64,000 nucleotides of DNA from Emydura subglobosa (Eukaryota > Chordata > Testudines > Chelidae): positions 51,857,583-51,921,582 of the forward strand of contig ML679966.1 of assembly GCA_007922225.1 (NCBI GenBank), read 5' to 3'. Numbering within the stretch: the stretch's first letter is position 1; the number at the start of each line of letters is the position of its first letter. A program made the position numbers and the translations under genes. The notes under the pieces are model-generated. The model was not told the origin of the DNA and made no database searches. It saw only the letters and a list, made by a program, of their open reading frames with translations. Positions 34,501 to 44,937 of this stretch are shown in pieces.

Positions 34501-36606
34501 CTTGTTTTTATCATCATAATTATTTTGTTGATTATTTTGTTATTTTATTTAAAAAAAAATTCTTTCATAAAATAATGTTACACTTTGCTTGGTGAACATT
34601 TTGCCATTTCTGTAAGAGCAACTGCACATTCCTGCTTACTTGAAGTTTTTCCATTGACTTTAATGATTTTGGATCAGAGAGAATTTCAGAGGATGATAAG
34701 TTTTCAAGCTTTTGAATTTGTTTATATAAATGTACATTCACAAAATATTTTAATCTTCAGGTTGTGTAATATGAGTGACTTCGCCCACTTACTATGGCAA
34801 GATGGAATATCATACCAACCAGGGAAGTGACAAACCTCCAATTTGTCTTGCAAACTCAAATATGTATCTAAATCAATACAAATATCTGGTTAAATAAATA
34901 AATAAATCTGTTAGAAGCTTGATTCTTCCAGGACCAATGAAAGAAAAATGACTCAGTTCTCCTAAGACTCTGATCGTACAAGCTGGTTTATCACCAGTAG
35001 TACAAGCTCCATTATAAGACTAACCTGAAAACAGCTTTACTGATTAAGCAAATGGACAAAGAGACCAAAAGCTATCTGAATCAATGCTATATGGTTTTTA
35101 TCATTACTTTTAGCAGGAAGTTTGCACAGTATTAATACATTAAATCTCAGCTATATAATATTTAGAATGAAGAACTTATACCCTTATTGATTAACTGGTG
35201 ACCAAGATTTGCATGATTATTAGGTAGGATGGTTTTCAAACTCACAGTTTATAATTTAAATAGTAAAGGCCTAATACTGCAAGATGCCCAGCCCTTTCTG
35301 AGCATCTATTATTCCCACTGATTTAAAAATGAGTCAAGGAGCTCAGTAATGCTCAAGATCAGATCCTTCACCCATTGTAGTCAATTGCACTTTTGCCATG
35401 AACTTCAAATATGAAGAATCAGATCTTTAAAGAGCAAAGCTCTGGTCCTGCTAACTCTTGTGCATCTAGAACTCCTCCACTTGAATGGAAATCATAGACT
35501 CAGAGCCAGCAATGCTCAGCACTTCACAGAATTGGGTCCTACTATGAACATTTTAGAGGTAGCATACTTGCAAGTACAGTACATGCGGTACTTGAAAAAG
35601 CAACCAGTGCAATTTGCTTTATAGTGGTTTCAAGGAGGAAAATACGCTTTCTAAGGAGAAAAGGACTACACTTTACCTGGAAGACTCAGTTTATTCAAAA
35701 GATCTATGCAGGTCCACTACATTCTTCTGTGCCACTAATTGTTACAGTCTAGAAGGACTCAAATCATTCTTGAATGCTGCCCAAATACCAGCTGTGAAAT
35801 GCTAGTCTATAATATGCAGAAAAAAATTACTGCAATGAAAAACATCCAAAGATAGTGAAGAAATAAGTACCATTAAAGTATAATCTTCTTAAAAGTACTT
35901 TTTTCTAAAATTTTAGTTCCCAAATTCTTTTGATAAGATTATTCCTGATAGTGTGTTAATGGAAGGGGCATTTTTATAGAGGAATATAGAGCTGAGACAA
36001 ACTGACTTAGAAAATTCTGCCAGCACTGAATAATGGAATCTTAGAAACCTAGAGGTTAAGCAGCTAATTGCTTACCCACTTTTACCTATTGTTATAATTT
36101 TCCTTGTTCAGGCTACTCAGCTGAGCCTGCAAAAGACAACACATGTGGTATACAAAAGTAATAATTTAAGACTTCTCTCTACTCTACACACTACTCTGTT
36201 ATTTGATGAGTTTACTGCACCTCTTGTTGAGAGACAAAAAGCAGTGATCAAAATTTAGGTGGCTCTTTTTCTGTACAACAACTCTAGGATTTTCTTCCTA
36301 AAGCACAGCAAAGTGCACTTTATACTGTGTATAGGAAAGTGTACTTTTCTCTCTCTTCCCTCACCGGTAGTGCTTTCTCTGTGTACAGCTATATAACACA
36401 CACAATTCAATTAACTTTAAATTGTATTTAGCCATTCATATAAAAACATTACACAACATTTCAATCAATTAATGTCTACAAATACACAGTCGTCACTGCA
36501 TATAGAATTAGCACTGGTGGCAATAAAGACCACCAGTGATGGACTTATGGAATATGCAGTCAGACTGTTTTAAGAATCTAGCCAGCTCTGGGATTTGCCT
36601 CAACTT
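31566..36606. other. No gene recognised; AT-rich with simple repeats
   Basis: Palindromic repeats occur at 32195-32278 (GGCTCCATTGATTTCAGTGG at the centre) and about 35268-35375 (AATACTGCAAGATGCCCAGC ... CAAGATCAGATCC). A (TTTA)6 microsatellite lies at 33693-33716 and a short (AAAT) run near 34890. The open frames at 33430-33612 and 34585-34830 lack motifs. No exon could be supported. Confidence 0.5.
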
Positions 36607-36764
36607 ACTAAGACCACCTTCGCAAGTGGTGTAGCACTGCATCGCAATGCAGTGAAGACGGCGCACAGAAGAGGAGCCCAGAAGTTGACGGGAGTTACGC
36701 AAGTTTTTTGCATAGCTTGCATAACTCCCGTCGACTGCCGCTGAATCCTGGAGGTAAGTGTAGT
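36607..36764. mobile_element. MITE, partial second copy of the 19936 family
   Basis: It matches 20047-20208 almost throughout: TAAGACCACCTTCGCAAGTG, GCAGTGAAGACGGCGCACAG, GACGGGAGTTACGCAAG, ATAGCTTGCATAACTCC and GGAGGTAAGTGTAG. The left half of the family, including its TIR, is absent, and the right end stops at the GTGTAG of the TIR. It is a truncated copy. Confidence 0.8.
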
Positions 36765-38471
36765 TTTTCAGTGAGGTTTTCAGGTGTTGGCCAAGTAGTT
36801 ATTTGTGCCGGGGTTTGATGGGGAGAGAGGGATTTTCTTCATTGCTTTCTCAAATACCATATTTGCAAACACAGTTATGGTCTGGTTGCCTGAACACAGG
36901 TCTGAGAGACAAGGACTCCTGAGTTCTTCTCCTGGCCCCTGACACTGACTACCTGTGGCTGCAGGGATGATGTTTTGAGACTGATTTTCACATCCACTGT
37001 ACATGCACCACATGCCCAATTGCTAAATGCATGCCAACGCAAACCTAATTTAGGAGATTTGTACCCGTTTAGCTAGCGAGATATATACATTTAACACCTA
37101 TATATACCTGTGTGTGCAAAACAGGTATTTATTTGCACATGGAGAAATGTGAACTTTCCTGGGAACTAAAATTAACTCAACAACTCTTAGCTCTAGTTTC
37201 AATATCTATAAAATGCAAATTATATTTACATAACTGTTACGGTGGATATAGCTACTACTGTATCACACATTGCTGAGGAAAAGATTGGTTGGGCACAAGT
37301 ATACCATAACCAGGCCCCTTTTTGCCTGGTGATGCCATCTACACATAAAGATGGTAGCAGTAGAAGTACCATAAGAGCCATCACAGTGGTATCTATTCAA
37401 GAAGAATCTTTACAGGGACAGATACAATGAGTTTATAGCTGCTTTGTATTGGTACTACCAGATAGCCCAGGATTTTTAATATTTAGGAGGTGATAAAGTT
37501 ATAATTATATTTAAAAATCAGAATTGCTATATAGTTATACATTTAGTTTCAAATTCTGCCTATAGACTAAGAGTTAATTTCTCTAATATTTTAAAATGGA
37601 ATTTAAACTTCAACATGCTCCAAAAGAAAAGCATGTCAGTACGACGAATGAAATCTCTCCTTAAATTTTAATGAACTTTAATAAATTCCTGTAACTCTGG
37701 CCATTAAATGATAAATTAAAATGTGCACTTTACATGGTCGGTATGCACTGACACACAAAGCAGCATGTACTTTCCCTACTCTTAATCATGAAAAATCTAT
37801 ACAGTAACCTACAATATGACCTCAAACTCAAGAAGACATCCTGCATAGAATCTTTATTCTTGGGATTCCTTCATTAGTCATAAAAGCATTTAGTATACTT
37901 CCACTGACTTCATAAAACTATCATTTATATTTATTATAATAAATTGTGTGTCCTCTCTGATGTGATTAAATCAGACAAACTGATATTCAGTTTTTATACT
38001 TCATTCTTTTTACATTGTTTGTAAGAGTTAAGGATATGTACATAACATATAAAGTATGGCTAAGCTAATTTTTATGGTTTAATCTTCTTTTGATTTTTGC
38101 TAATGAAAGATACTGTTAAGGTACTTTTAAGAATTAATTTTTTAAAAAAGTGTGTATACATATTTTCCTCACACTGCTTTAAAAATAAAATCTCCTTAGA
38201 AGCTTAAAAAAGAAATCTGGTTTCTTTTTTCTTGGACCAATCCTGTGAAGTACTCAGAATTATGCTGAACTGAGCCCCAAATAATGAAATTATTTTCCTC
38301 CATCACTCAAAGACACTAGGATTTGTGAGGGTATGTTTTGTTTTGGTAGTTTCTTATGAGTACTGAGTTGCGGGCTCTTTTTTTTAATTAGTTAAAAAAA
38401 TAATTATCAAGTTCATACCTATGACTGAGCAGAATTGCTTAACTTTAGAGTATCCGTGCAAAAGACCTGCG
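36765..38471. other. No gene recognised
   Basis: 36890-36965 (TCTGAGAGACAAGGACTCCT ... CCTGACACTGACTACCTGTG) may be a MIR-like SINE fragment in + orientation. The rest is AT-rich and has only motif-free frames of at most about 80 codons. Confidence 0.45.
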
Positions 38472-38486
38472 ATAGTTTCTATCCAT

Positions 38487-39020
38487 CTCTCGCTCAGGCA
38501 GTGGGCGGCAGACCCATCCTGGCTTACAGACAGCCCTGCAACCTGAAGCAAATATTCACCAGCAACCATACACCCTACAAAAAAATCCTACCCAGGAACC
38601 TATCCCTGCAACAAACCCTGTTGTTAGCTCTGCCCACACATTGTCTCTAATGACATCATCACTGGTCCTAACCACATCAATCACACCATAAGGGGCTCAT
38701 TCACCTGCATATCCACTAATGTTATATATGCCATCATGTGCCAGCAATGCCCCTCTATCATGTACATTGGCCAAACTGGACTATCACTACGCACAAAGAT
38801 AAATGGACACAAATCAGACATAAAAAATAACATCCATAAACCAGTGGGAGAACACTTTAATTCCCCAGGGCATTCTGTCTCTGACCTGAAAATTGCTGTA
38901 CTTCTCCAAAAAAACTCCAAAAACAGACTTCAGAGAGAAACTGCTGAGTTAGAAATGATCTGCAAACTTGACACATTCAAACTGGGTTTAAACAGAGACT
39001 TGGAGTGGCTATCTCACTAC
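38487..39020 (+). pseudogene. PLE C-terminal region with GIY-YIG endonuclease
   Basis: This encodes the linker and GIY-YIG endonuclease domain typical of Penelope-like elements. NVIYAIMCQQCPSIMYIGQT spans the two diagnostic strands (VIY and YIG). RTKINGHKSDI follows, then HKPVGEHF with the conserved Glu, and finally LGLNRDLEWLSHYRR. The upstream linker around 38490-38640 (AVGGRPILAYRQPCNLKQI) is in another frame after an indel (the NP...PCN region). It lacks the whole reverse transcriptase, so it is not autonomous. Confidence 0.88.
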
Positions 39021-39164
39021 CGAAGATATATTACTTTGCTCACCCATTCTCACCTCCTACTCAATGGTCGTCATTAGGTCTTAAGTACCGGACTCCACCT
39101 CCCCCATTGTTCTCAATGCACTTGGATATCTATAAGATGCCTCTGTGTTACCTATTTTCTGTAT

Positions 39165-39215
39165 TACTGCATCTGAAGAAGAGAGCTGAAGTCTCTCGAA
39201 AGCTTATGTCTGCAA
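39165..39215 (+). ncRNA. Hammerhead-ribozyme-like motif (degenerate)
   Basis: The order CTGAAGA (39173-39179), a stem II-like GAGAG...CTCTC hairpin, then GAAA (39198-39201) and GCTTATG with a short loop fits the hammerhead core CUGANGA / stem II / GAAA / minimal stem III. PLEs are known to carry hammerhead motifs with very short stem III. The base next to the expected cleavage site is not canonical, so activity is doubtful. Confidence 0.4.
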
Positions 39216-39266
39216 ATATTACATTTGTTAGTCTTTAAAGTGCCACAGAACTCTCATAGTTTCTAT

Positions 39267-40374
39267 ACAGATAGCACTCCTGGTAAAAATGATGACTGAT
39301 CTCTCTTCAGCTCCCAGCCATATATATTACTGAATGAATTTGTGGTTTATGTATTCTCAGAGCTTTTAAAAACTATTAGAGGTTAGCAGGCTGCAGAGTA
39401 TTTGAGACAAATGCAGTGCTCTTTGGCTTCTGCTTTGATTTTAAATATACAACTAGCAAAGATCAACTTTCAAGGAGGCGGTATAAAAGTCAATGTCAAG
39501 AAGCAAAAGAAATGTTGCCTTGTATGATTTAATGCTGAAAAAATAAGGACTCCTCAGAAGATGATTTTAGTTGTTAGTTCAGAATCAAATCATACCAAGC
39601 AATATTTCTCTTTGGGGAGTGTGTGTGTGGAGGACATTTTTAATAACCTTTACCCACATATTTAATAAATCAGGTGTACTAAATATGTTGAGAAAATGAG
39701 GCAAGATGATTATGTGAGAATGGTTGTATATCGGTTGTGTGAGAGAGAGATGGAAGGAAGGACCATCTCTGTCATTAACTAATCTATAATGAGAGGGAGC
39801 GTTGCTTCATTTTTAATGGGAAAAAATCAGTTGATATTTACAATATTTGCAGTATAGTCATCAATTGCCTGTAGAAGAAAGAATCCTCATGCTGTTTCTT
39901 CACAGAGTTATATTTTTCCTCTGTTGTGGCAAATTAAAATCCACAATGGAATTATGCATCTAAGTGTGTGGGTACTGTACCTGATGTCTGTATTTTTCCA
40001 TATCTGCCAATATCACTGCGTGAGTTCTCTCTTAACAGTGACACATCTGAAGAAAGATCAATGTTTCCAGCATGGTGGCACTATTCCTAGCAGAACTGTC
40101 TTTGGGCAAGTTTTCTGTGTTAGTGGTCACAAAAGTTTCTTCTACTTTGGGACACATTATTGGGACAGCAGTACTTCCCATTTTAAATTAGAGAATCTAT
40201 CTGAAACCAGCAGAATCTTTCAAAATGAAAGAAACAGTGTGAACAATGCATGATGGGGCAATACTTGGCAATGCCCCTTCTGGAATAGAGTGTTATGAAT
40301 ATCAAACATTCATCCTAGCCATATAAAATCACAAGTTTTGAAGTTTTCGAATAAAAATCTGAAGCATCTCTAAT
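39267..40374. other. No gene recognised
   Basis: AT-rich. The open frame 39924-40253 (109 codons) has no recognisable domain, no start context and no splice evidence, so I do not call it a gene. Confidence 0.45.
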
Positions 40375-41458
40375 TGTATGTTGTTTGGTTTACACATAAC
40401 CACCACTTTTACCAAAATTATGATAAAACTTGATATCCACAAGGAATACTTTGTACATTTGGACAGTTATAATCTGCTGAACATTACCGTTGTGTCAAAA
40501 TATGTATATCATCATTGTATATGGAGTTATGTGATTTTGCCATATGTTTGTCACTGAAACACTTTGAGTCTGAGGAACAACCACAAACTAGCCCCTCAGA
40601 GATGATGAAGCAGCTGTGAACACAGAGGCCTCATATGACAAACCTCAGGTAGACAAAAGATGTGAGAAAAAATTTGCAATGCATTTGAAGAACACTGGGC
40701 AGCTCACATAGGCCATTGGGGCTTCCTAACCCATGACACAGCATGGATTTGTGCAGCATCTGGAGAAAAGTATAAATGAGGGGCACTGACATCACTTCAC
40801 CTGCCTCTCCTTCCCCATCTCTACACAAAGCAGCAAGATCAGCTGGAAGACAAAAACTCCATTGAGACTATGAGAGGGGTTGGTCCGAACTAGAAGGCAT
40901 TTTAGTTAGCAAGAACTGCTGAGAACTTTTGTGAGAGAGAAATCCTTTTGATTTTAGAATTATTAGCATGGTAAAGAGTAGGAATTAGCTTGTGAATTCA
41001 TATTTTATTTCCTTTTGTAACCAATTCTGATCTTCTATGCCAGAATCACTTAACTTAAAATCTATCTTTAATAAACATAACACAGTTTTAATCTAAACCA
41101 GTGTGCTTTTGTCTGAAGTGTCTGGGGAATATACTTAGGTTAACCAGGGCTGGTGCATGATCAATTTCTTTCTCAAATTGACGGACCTCATGAGCTCATA
41201 CCGTTCAGTAAGTAACTGAACAGTACAAGACAATACATTTCTGGAGTTCAAGGCTGGGGGAATTTGCAGGTGTCTCCCTTTATACAGTATGAGTTGCTGT
41301 GAGAGTCTACATGTAACTTTGGGTGTGCCATCCCATGCTGAGAGCAAGGCCTGAAGAGTCTGCTGGTCACTAGTGGAGCAGTGTGAGAGGCACCCTGAGC
41401 TAGAGAGTTAAGGCGGCACAGCAATTCCACAGTCCAGGTTGTACCCCGAGGGATGTCA
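40375..41458 (+). repeat. LTR-like dispersed repeat (candidate)
   Basis: The layout is LTR-like: a T/A-rich 5' part (ACCAAAATTATGATAAAACT), a body with TATAAATGAGGGGC near 40773 and TTAATAAACATAACACAG near 41068, and a 3' part with GCTGGTCACTAGTGGAGCAG and CACAGTCCAGGTTG ending at GATGTCACA. I recognise the general pattern of a turtle LTR element, but no internal gag/pol or second LTR is present. If the assignment is right, it is a solitary LTR. Confidence 0.4.
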
Positions 41459-41964
41459 CACTTCCCCAGTTGGATTCTCCACTGAAATCACAGTTTCTGT
41501 TGTCATGTCTTTTGGTGCTCGTGGGAGAGCCTGTGCCAAACTGCTACTCCAGGCTCCGAGTCAGGTCCCAATGGCAGGCAGCTATGCGCCACACCTGGGG
41601 GTGTTAAGCAGCTGCCTCTTTTGGTCACTTCCTATCTATATCCCATTTTCCCTCATGGGGTAAATTAAAGAACCTCAAATAAAGTTTCTGAACTTCACAA
41701 TCAGTCACCAGTCTCTCTTTTAAAGGCTTTATCATGTTGCCAGGTTTCAGGCAATAAGAACACCCAGGCAGTACATCCTCAGAGCAGAGGTCTTCTCCCT
41801 TCCACTGTCTGCCTCCCATTGCGCTGCTCTGCTCCCTTTTTAAGCCCCACACAGCTTGTGTATGCTTTGCAGGCGTGGCAGGACAGGGCCATCCAGAGAC
41901 GAGCTACTCCTTAACCCCTTGCTCTCCAGTATGAGGGTTGTATACCTCATCACAGAGTAGGAGT
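41459..41964. repeat. Possible second LTR-like repeat
   Basis: The sequence from CTTCCCCAGTTGGATTCTCC to GTTGTATACCTCATCACAG is GC-richer than its surroundings. It contains AAATAAAGTTTCTGAAC near 41680 and CTCCTTAACCCCTTG near 41910, words I associate with reptile LTR-type repeats. No coding sequence is present. Orientation and family are uncertain. Confidence 0.35.
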
Positions 41965-43500
41965 TCAGTTTCTGTAGATAAGCTCTTCTTATGTGGAAGA
42001 GGACCGCTATTTGCTGCTGTTGCTTTTGCCTTGGTTTAATTTTGTTATCTCGTAGGGTGCCTAAAAAGCCTGAGAAAGGTGTTACTTTTATTTTTTATTT
42101 CTATTTCAATATACAGAAAAAAAACCTATGTAGGTATGAAATTGTTTCGTGTAGTGCATCATGTTTGATAGCAATTTACAACACCATCAACGGCAGTATT
42201 AGAATATGAAAAAAGAATAATTCACTTGTACATTACATTGAAGGTGTTCCTTTGCCAGGAACTGACAAACAGTATTTCCCTCTGTTAGAATTTAGTCTTC
42301 TCAGCTATATGCAAAACTTAGATTTAGATCATATATGAAATCAAGATTGATTGAACTGAAAAGCCACAAATCTCATGAAACCGATTATCCAAAATTTCAC
42401 AAAGGAAACTTAGGCACACATTGATAAATTTATCATTCTTAAGCACTTTCTTTATTATAAACAATAAAACCTTCTTTGATACAAAGGCATTCAAACTGAT
42501 TCATCAAATGCATATATTGTCATACACTGACCAATGCATATATAGCTCCTTTCAGGTTTATGTTAATAACAGACTTGGCATGAAAAGTCTTTTGGGACAC
42601 AAGCTCTCAGCTGTAGTTATCCCAACAACTGGGGACTTTTATGCTGCTTAGAAATAATTATTCTAATTAACCTCAGTTGAACCTCAGTTTGTTTCTCTTT
42701 TGAAAGGGTTAAGAGCTTTAAAACAATGTTTTTGGAAACGCCGCAGACATTTCAATAAAAAGTGGCCCTTACAAAGAGAAAGATCATATTAAATTGCAAG
42801 CCTTGACTCTTTGTGTATGCATGTGAGGGACTACATACACATATGCAGTAGGCACACTAGTGGTTCCCACTATCTCAGTCTCCCTGGATGCACAAATGTA
42901 CCTGACTAACAGCATCATGAGAAGAAAGGATTGGGAGGAAGATCCCCATAGTTCAAGCATTACAGCCAAGCGATCAGCTGTTCAGTTAATGGTTCTGTTA
43001 GCTCAGCCTGAAGGGAACCTTCAATCTACACACAAAAGGATAATCCTCATGCCAAATGTGAACCTCAGATTAAGAGTTTGATGCAACTTTAATTCTGTTT
43101 GACATAAATTACTCTACAATCTCAGGAGGAGAGGGGGAAAAAAAGGACCCATTTCATCTGCTGAGTTTTAGTTACTAGAACTTTATCAATAGAAACGGCC
43201 GGGGGGGGGGAAGGGGATCAGTAAAATCTCTGTCTGATCATTTTTCTTTTGTTTTGCCTTCACCGTTCACGTCAGGTAGGTAAATAATTCGAAAAGGACC
43301 ATCTAGGCATATTCAAACAACTTTTCATTTGCCCTTTCTAATAAAGTGAAGTGCTCTGGGATAGAAGCAATCAGCAATCATGGAACAAAAACGCATGATG
43401 TATTTTATAAAACTTTAAAGTGAATACTGGCCACAAACTTCTTTAATGACAAAAATGAAGATGTCCATTGTTTCTGAAGAAATGAGCCCTGTTCTTTGGC
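41965..43500. other. No gene recognised
   Basis: AT-rich with an 11-G run near 43199-43210. The open frames at 41991-42209 and 42421-42651 have no motif. Confidence 0.45.
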
Positions 43501-43640
43501 CTGGAAGTCAGGAGGATAAGGCTGTGTTCTCAGCTCTGCCACTGACCTCTGTTTCCTCTCTTGCCCTTTTTTCTGTCTTGTCTCAATAAATTGTAAGCTG
43601 TTTGAAGCACTTCTTTTACTGTGTCTATGTCACATGATGT
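43501..43640 (+). repeat. MIR-like SINE fragment
   Basis: GGCCTGGAAGTCAGGAGGAT, CTCAGCTCTGCCACTGACCT and TGTTTCCTC follow the MIR core order. AATTGTAAGCTGTTTGAAGC and CTTTTACTGTGTCTATG resemble the 3' tail of reptile MIRs. The tRNA-derived head is missing or unrecognisable. Confidence 0.6.
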
Positions 43641-44937
43641 GGTCCTGGTCCTAGTCGGGACCTCTCATCACTTCTCTAATAAGTTGTAGTAATAATTCAA
43701 CCAAATATGTAATTTTAAAAGAACAATATTTCTAGACAATGATGGTGCTGTATAAATGGGGATCACGTGTGAGGGCCGCATTTTTGCTTGTGCACATATT
43801 TACATGCGTAATGTCCTGCTGGCATATACCCATGCAAGTATTCCATATGGAATGAAGAGCTTTGTAGATATAGTTTTGGAGACGTGTTTAAAATGTTGGC
43901 CCTGAAAGAGTCAAGAGTCTGACTTGAAGTTTTTAAAAATGGAAGACTTCTGGGAGATTGGATTCCTACATATGGTGAGTTTTGTATTGTTTGTATGGCA
44001 CTTTTTCCATGCTAATTTACAATCAGAATTCCAGAGGGAGCCACTCAATCTGCCTTCCCCTGGATTTTTGTGCAAAAGACAAGCAGCATGTACCAGGACA
44101 GCAGAGGGAGAATAAAACATTTCAATAATGTCAATTCACAGCAATAATGAAGACGATGGGATATAAGGAAATCTCATCAATACAAAATTATACTTCGGTG
44201 GCAAAAATCTAGGAAAGGGGGGTAAAGCAAAATAAGTAAGATAAAAGTGAAATAATGGAGATTTTGTATTTTATATTTAATCCCCAAAGGAGACTAAACT
44301 ATAGAAATATCACATTATTTTCAAAAGTTTCACTCTCTCCACAGCTGATGGTTTCCTCTGGATGAATCAGCATGAAAGTATTGTATTAGAGATCTTATAT
44401 TTGCACATCCAGAGAGGAATCGTAGCACTTCCTGATTGTGCTCAGTCTCCAGCAGCCCACTGGCTCCACATAGCAACAGTAGTTAAGGCTTCCCAACAAC
44501 CAGACCCTTTCTGAAAGTCATTATACAGTTGAATGAAATGGCACAAGATCAAACAAATGCACACCCTTTTGGACTTTCACCAGAAGTAATGATTGTTGTA
44601 TTATTTCTTTTAGAGACGTTCCCTTGCCCCAGACCAAGAAAACAGGAAGAGGAAAATTGTTGCATGCCAATAATTAGTTTTGCTTCCCATGCTAGCCATG
44701 CTAAAACCAGCAGACTATAACGCACTGGAAATTGTTCCCCATAATTAGATAGAAACATTCCAGTCAACCACTGAGAACATTCCTTATTTAACAAGGCTTT
44801 GTGATTATTTGTTGTGTCAGTTAGGAAACCTTAGAATCAGGGCTACAACTTTTATTCTCTACAAAATCTGTCCCCCCTATCCCTTCTTATGGGAACTCAA
44901 AGCAAGGTTATTTACTGAATCTTTCCTTGTAACTTAG
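43641..44937. other. No gene recognised
   Basis: AT-rich. The overlapping antisense frames at 43911-44120 and 44529-44794 have no recognisable domain. Confidence 0.45.

Larger units (their letters stand above)
38472..39266 (+). mobile_element. Truncated Penelope-like element with 11-bp target duplication
   Basis: The 3' ~770 bases of a PLE of the same family as the copy at 60.5 kb (38487 onward corresponds to 62845 onward). It is flanked by the direct repeat ATAGTTTCTAT at 38472-38482 and 39256-39266, a clear target-site duplication. The 5' end begins inside the coding region (TCTCTCGCTCAGGCAGTGGG). The 3' end stops at AAAGTGCCACAGAACTCTC, earlier than the 3' end of the other copy. Confidence 0.9.

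Noticed and set aside
39924..40253. 109-codon frame
   Set aside because: No motif and no transcription or splicing signals; compatible with chance.
40375..41458. A complete endogenous retrovirus
   Set aside because: Only LTR-like sequence; no gag, pol or env motif and no second LTR in the window.
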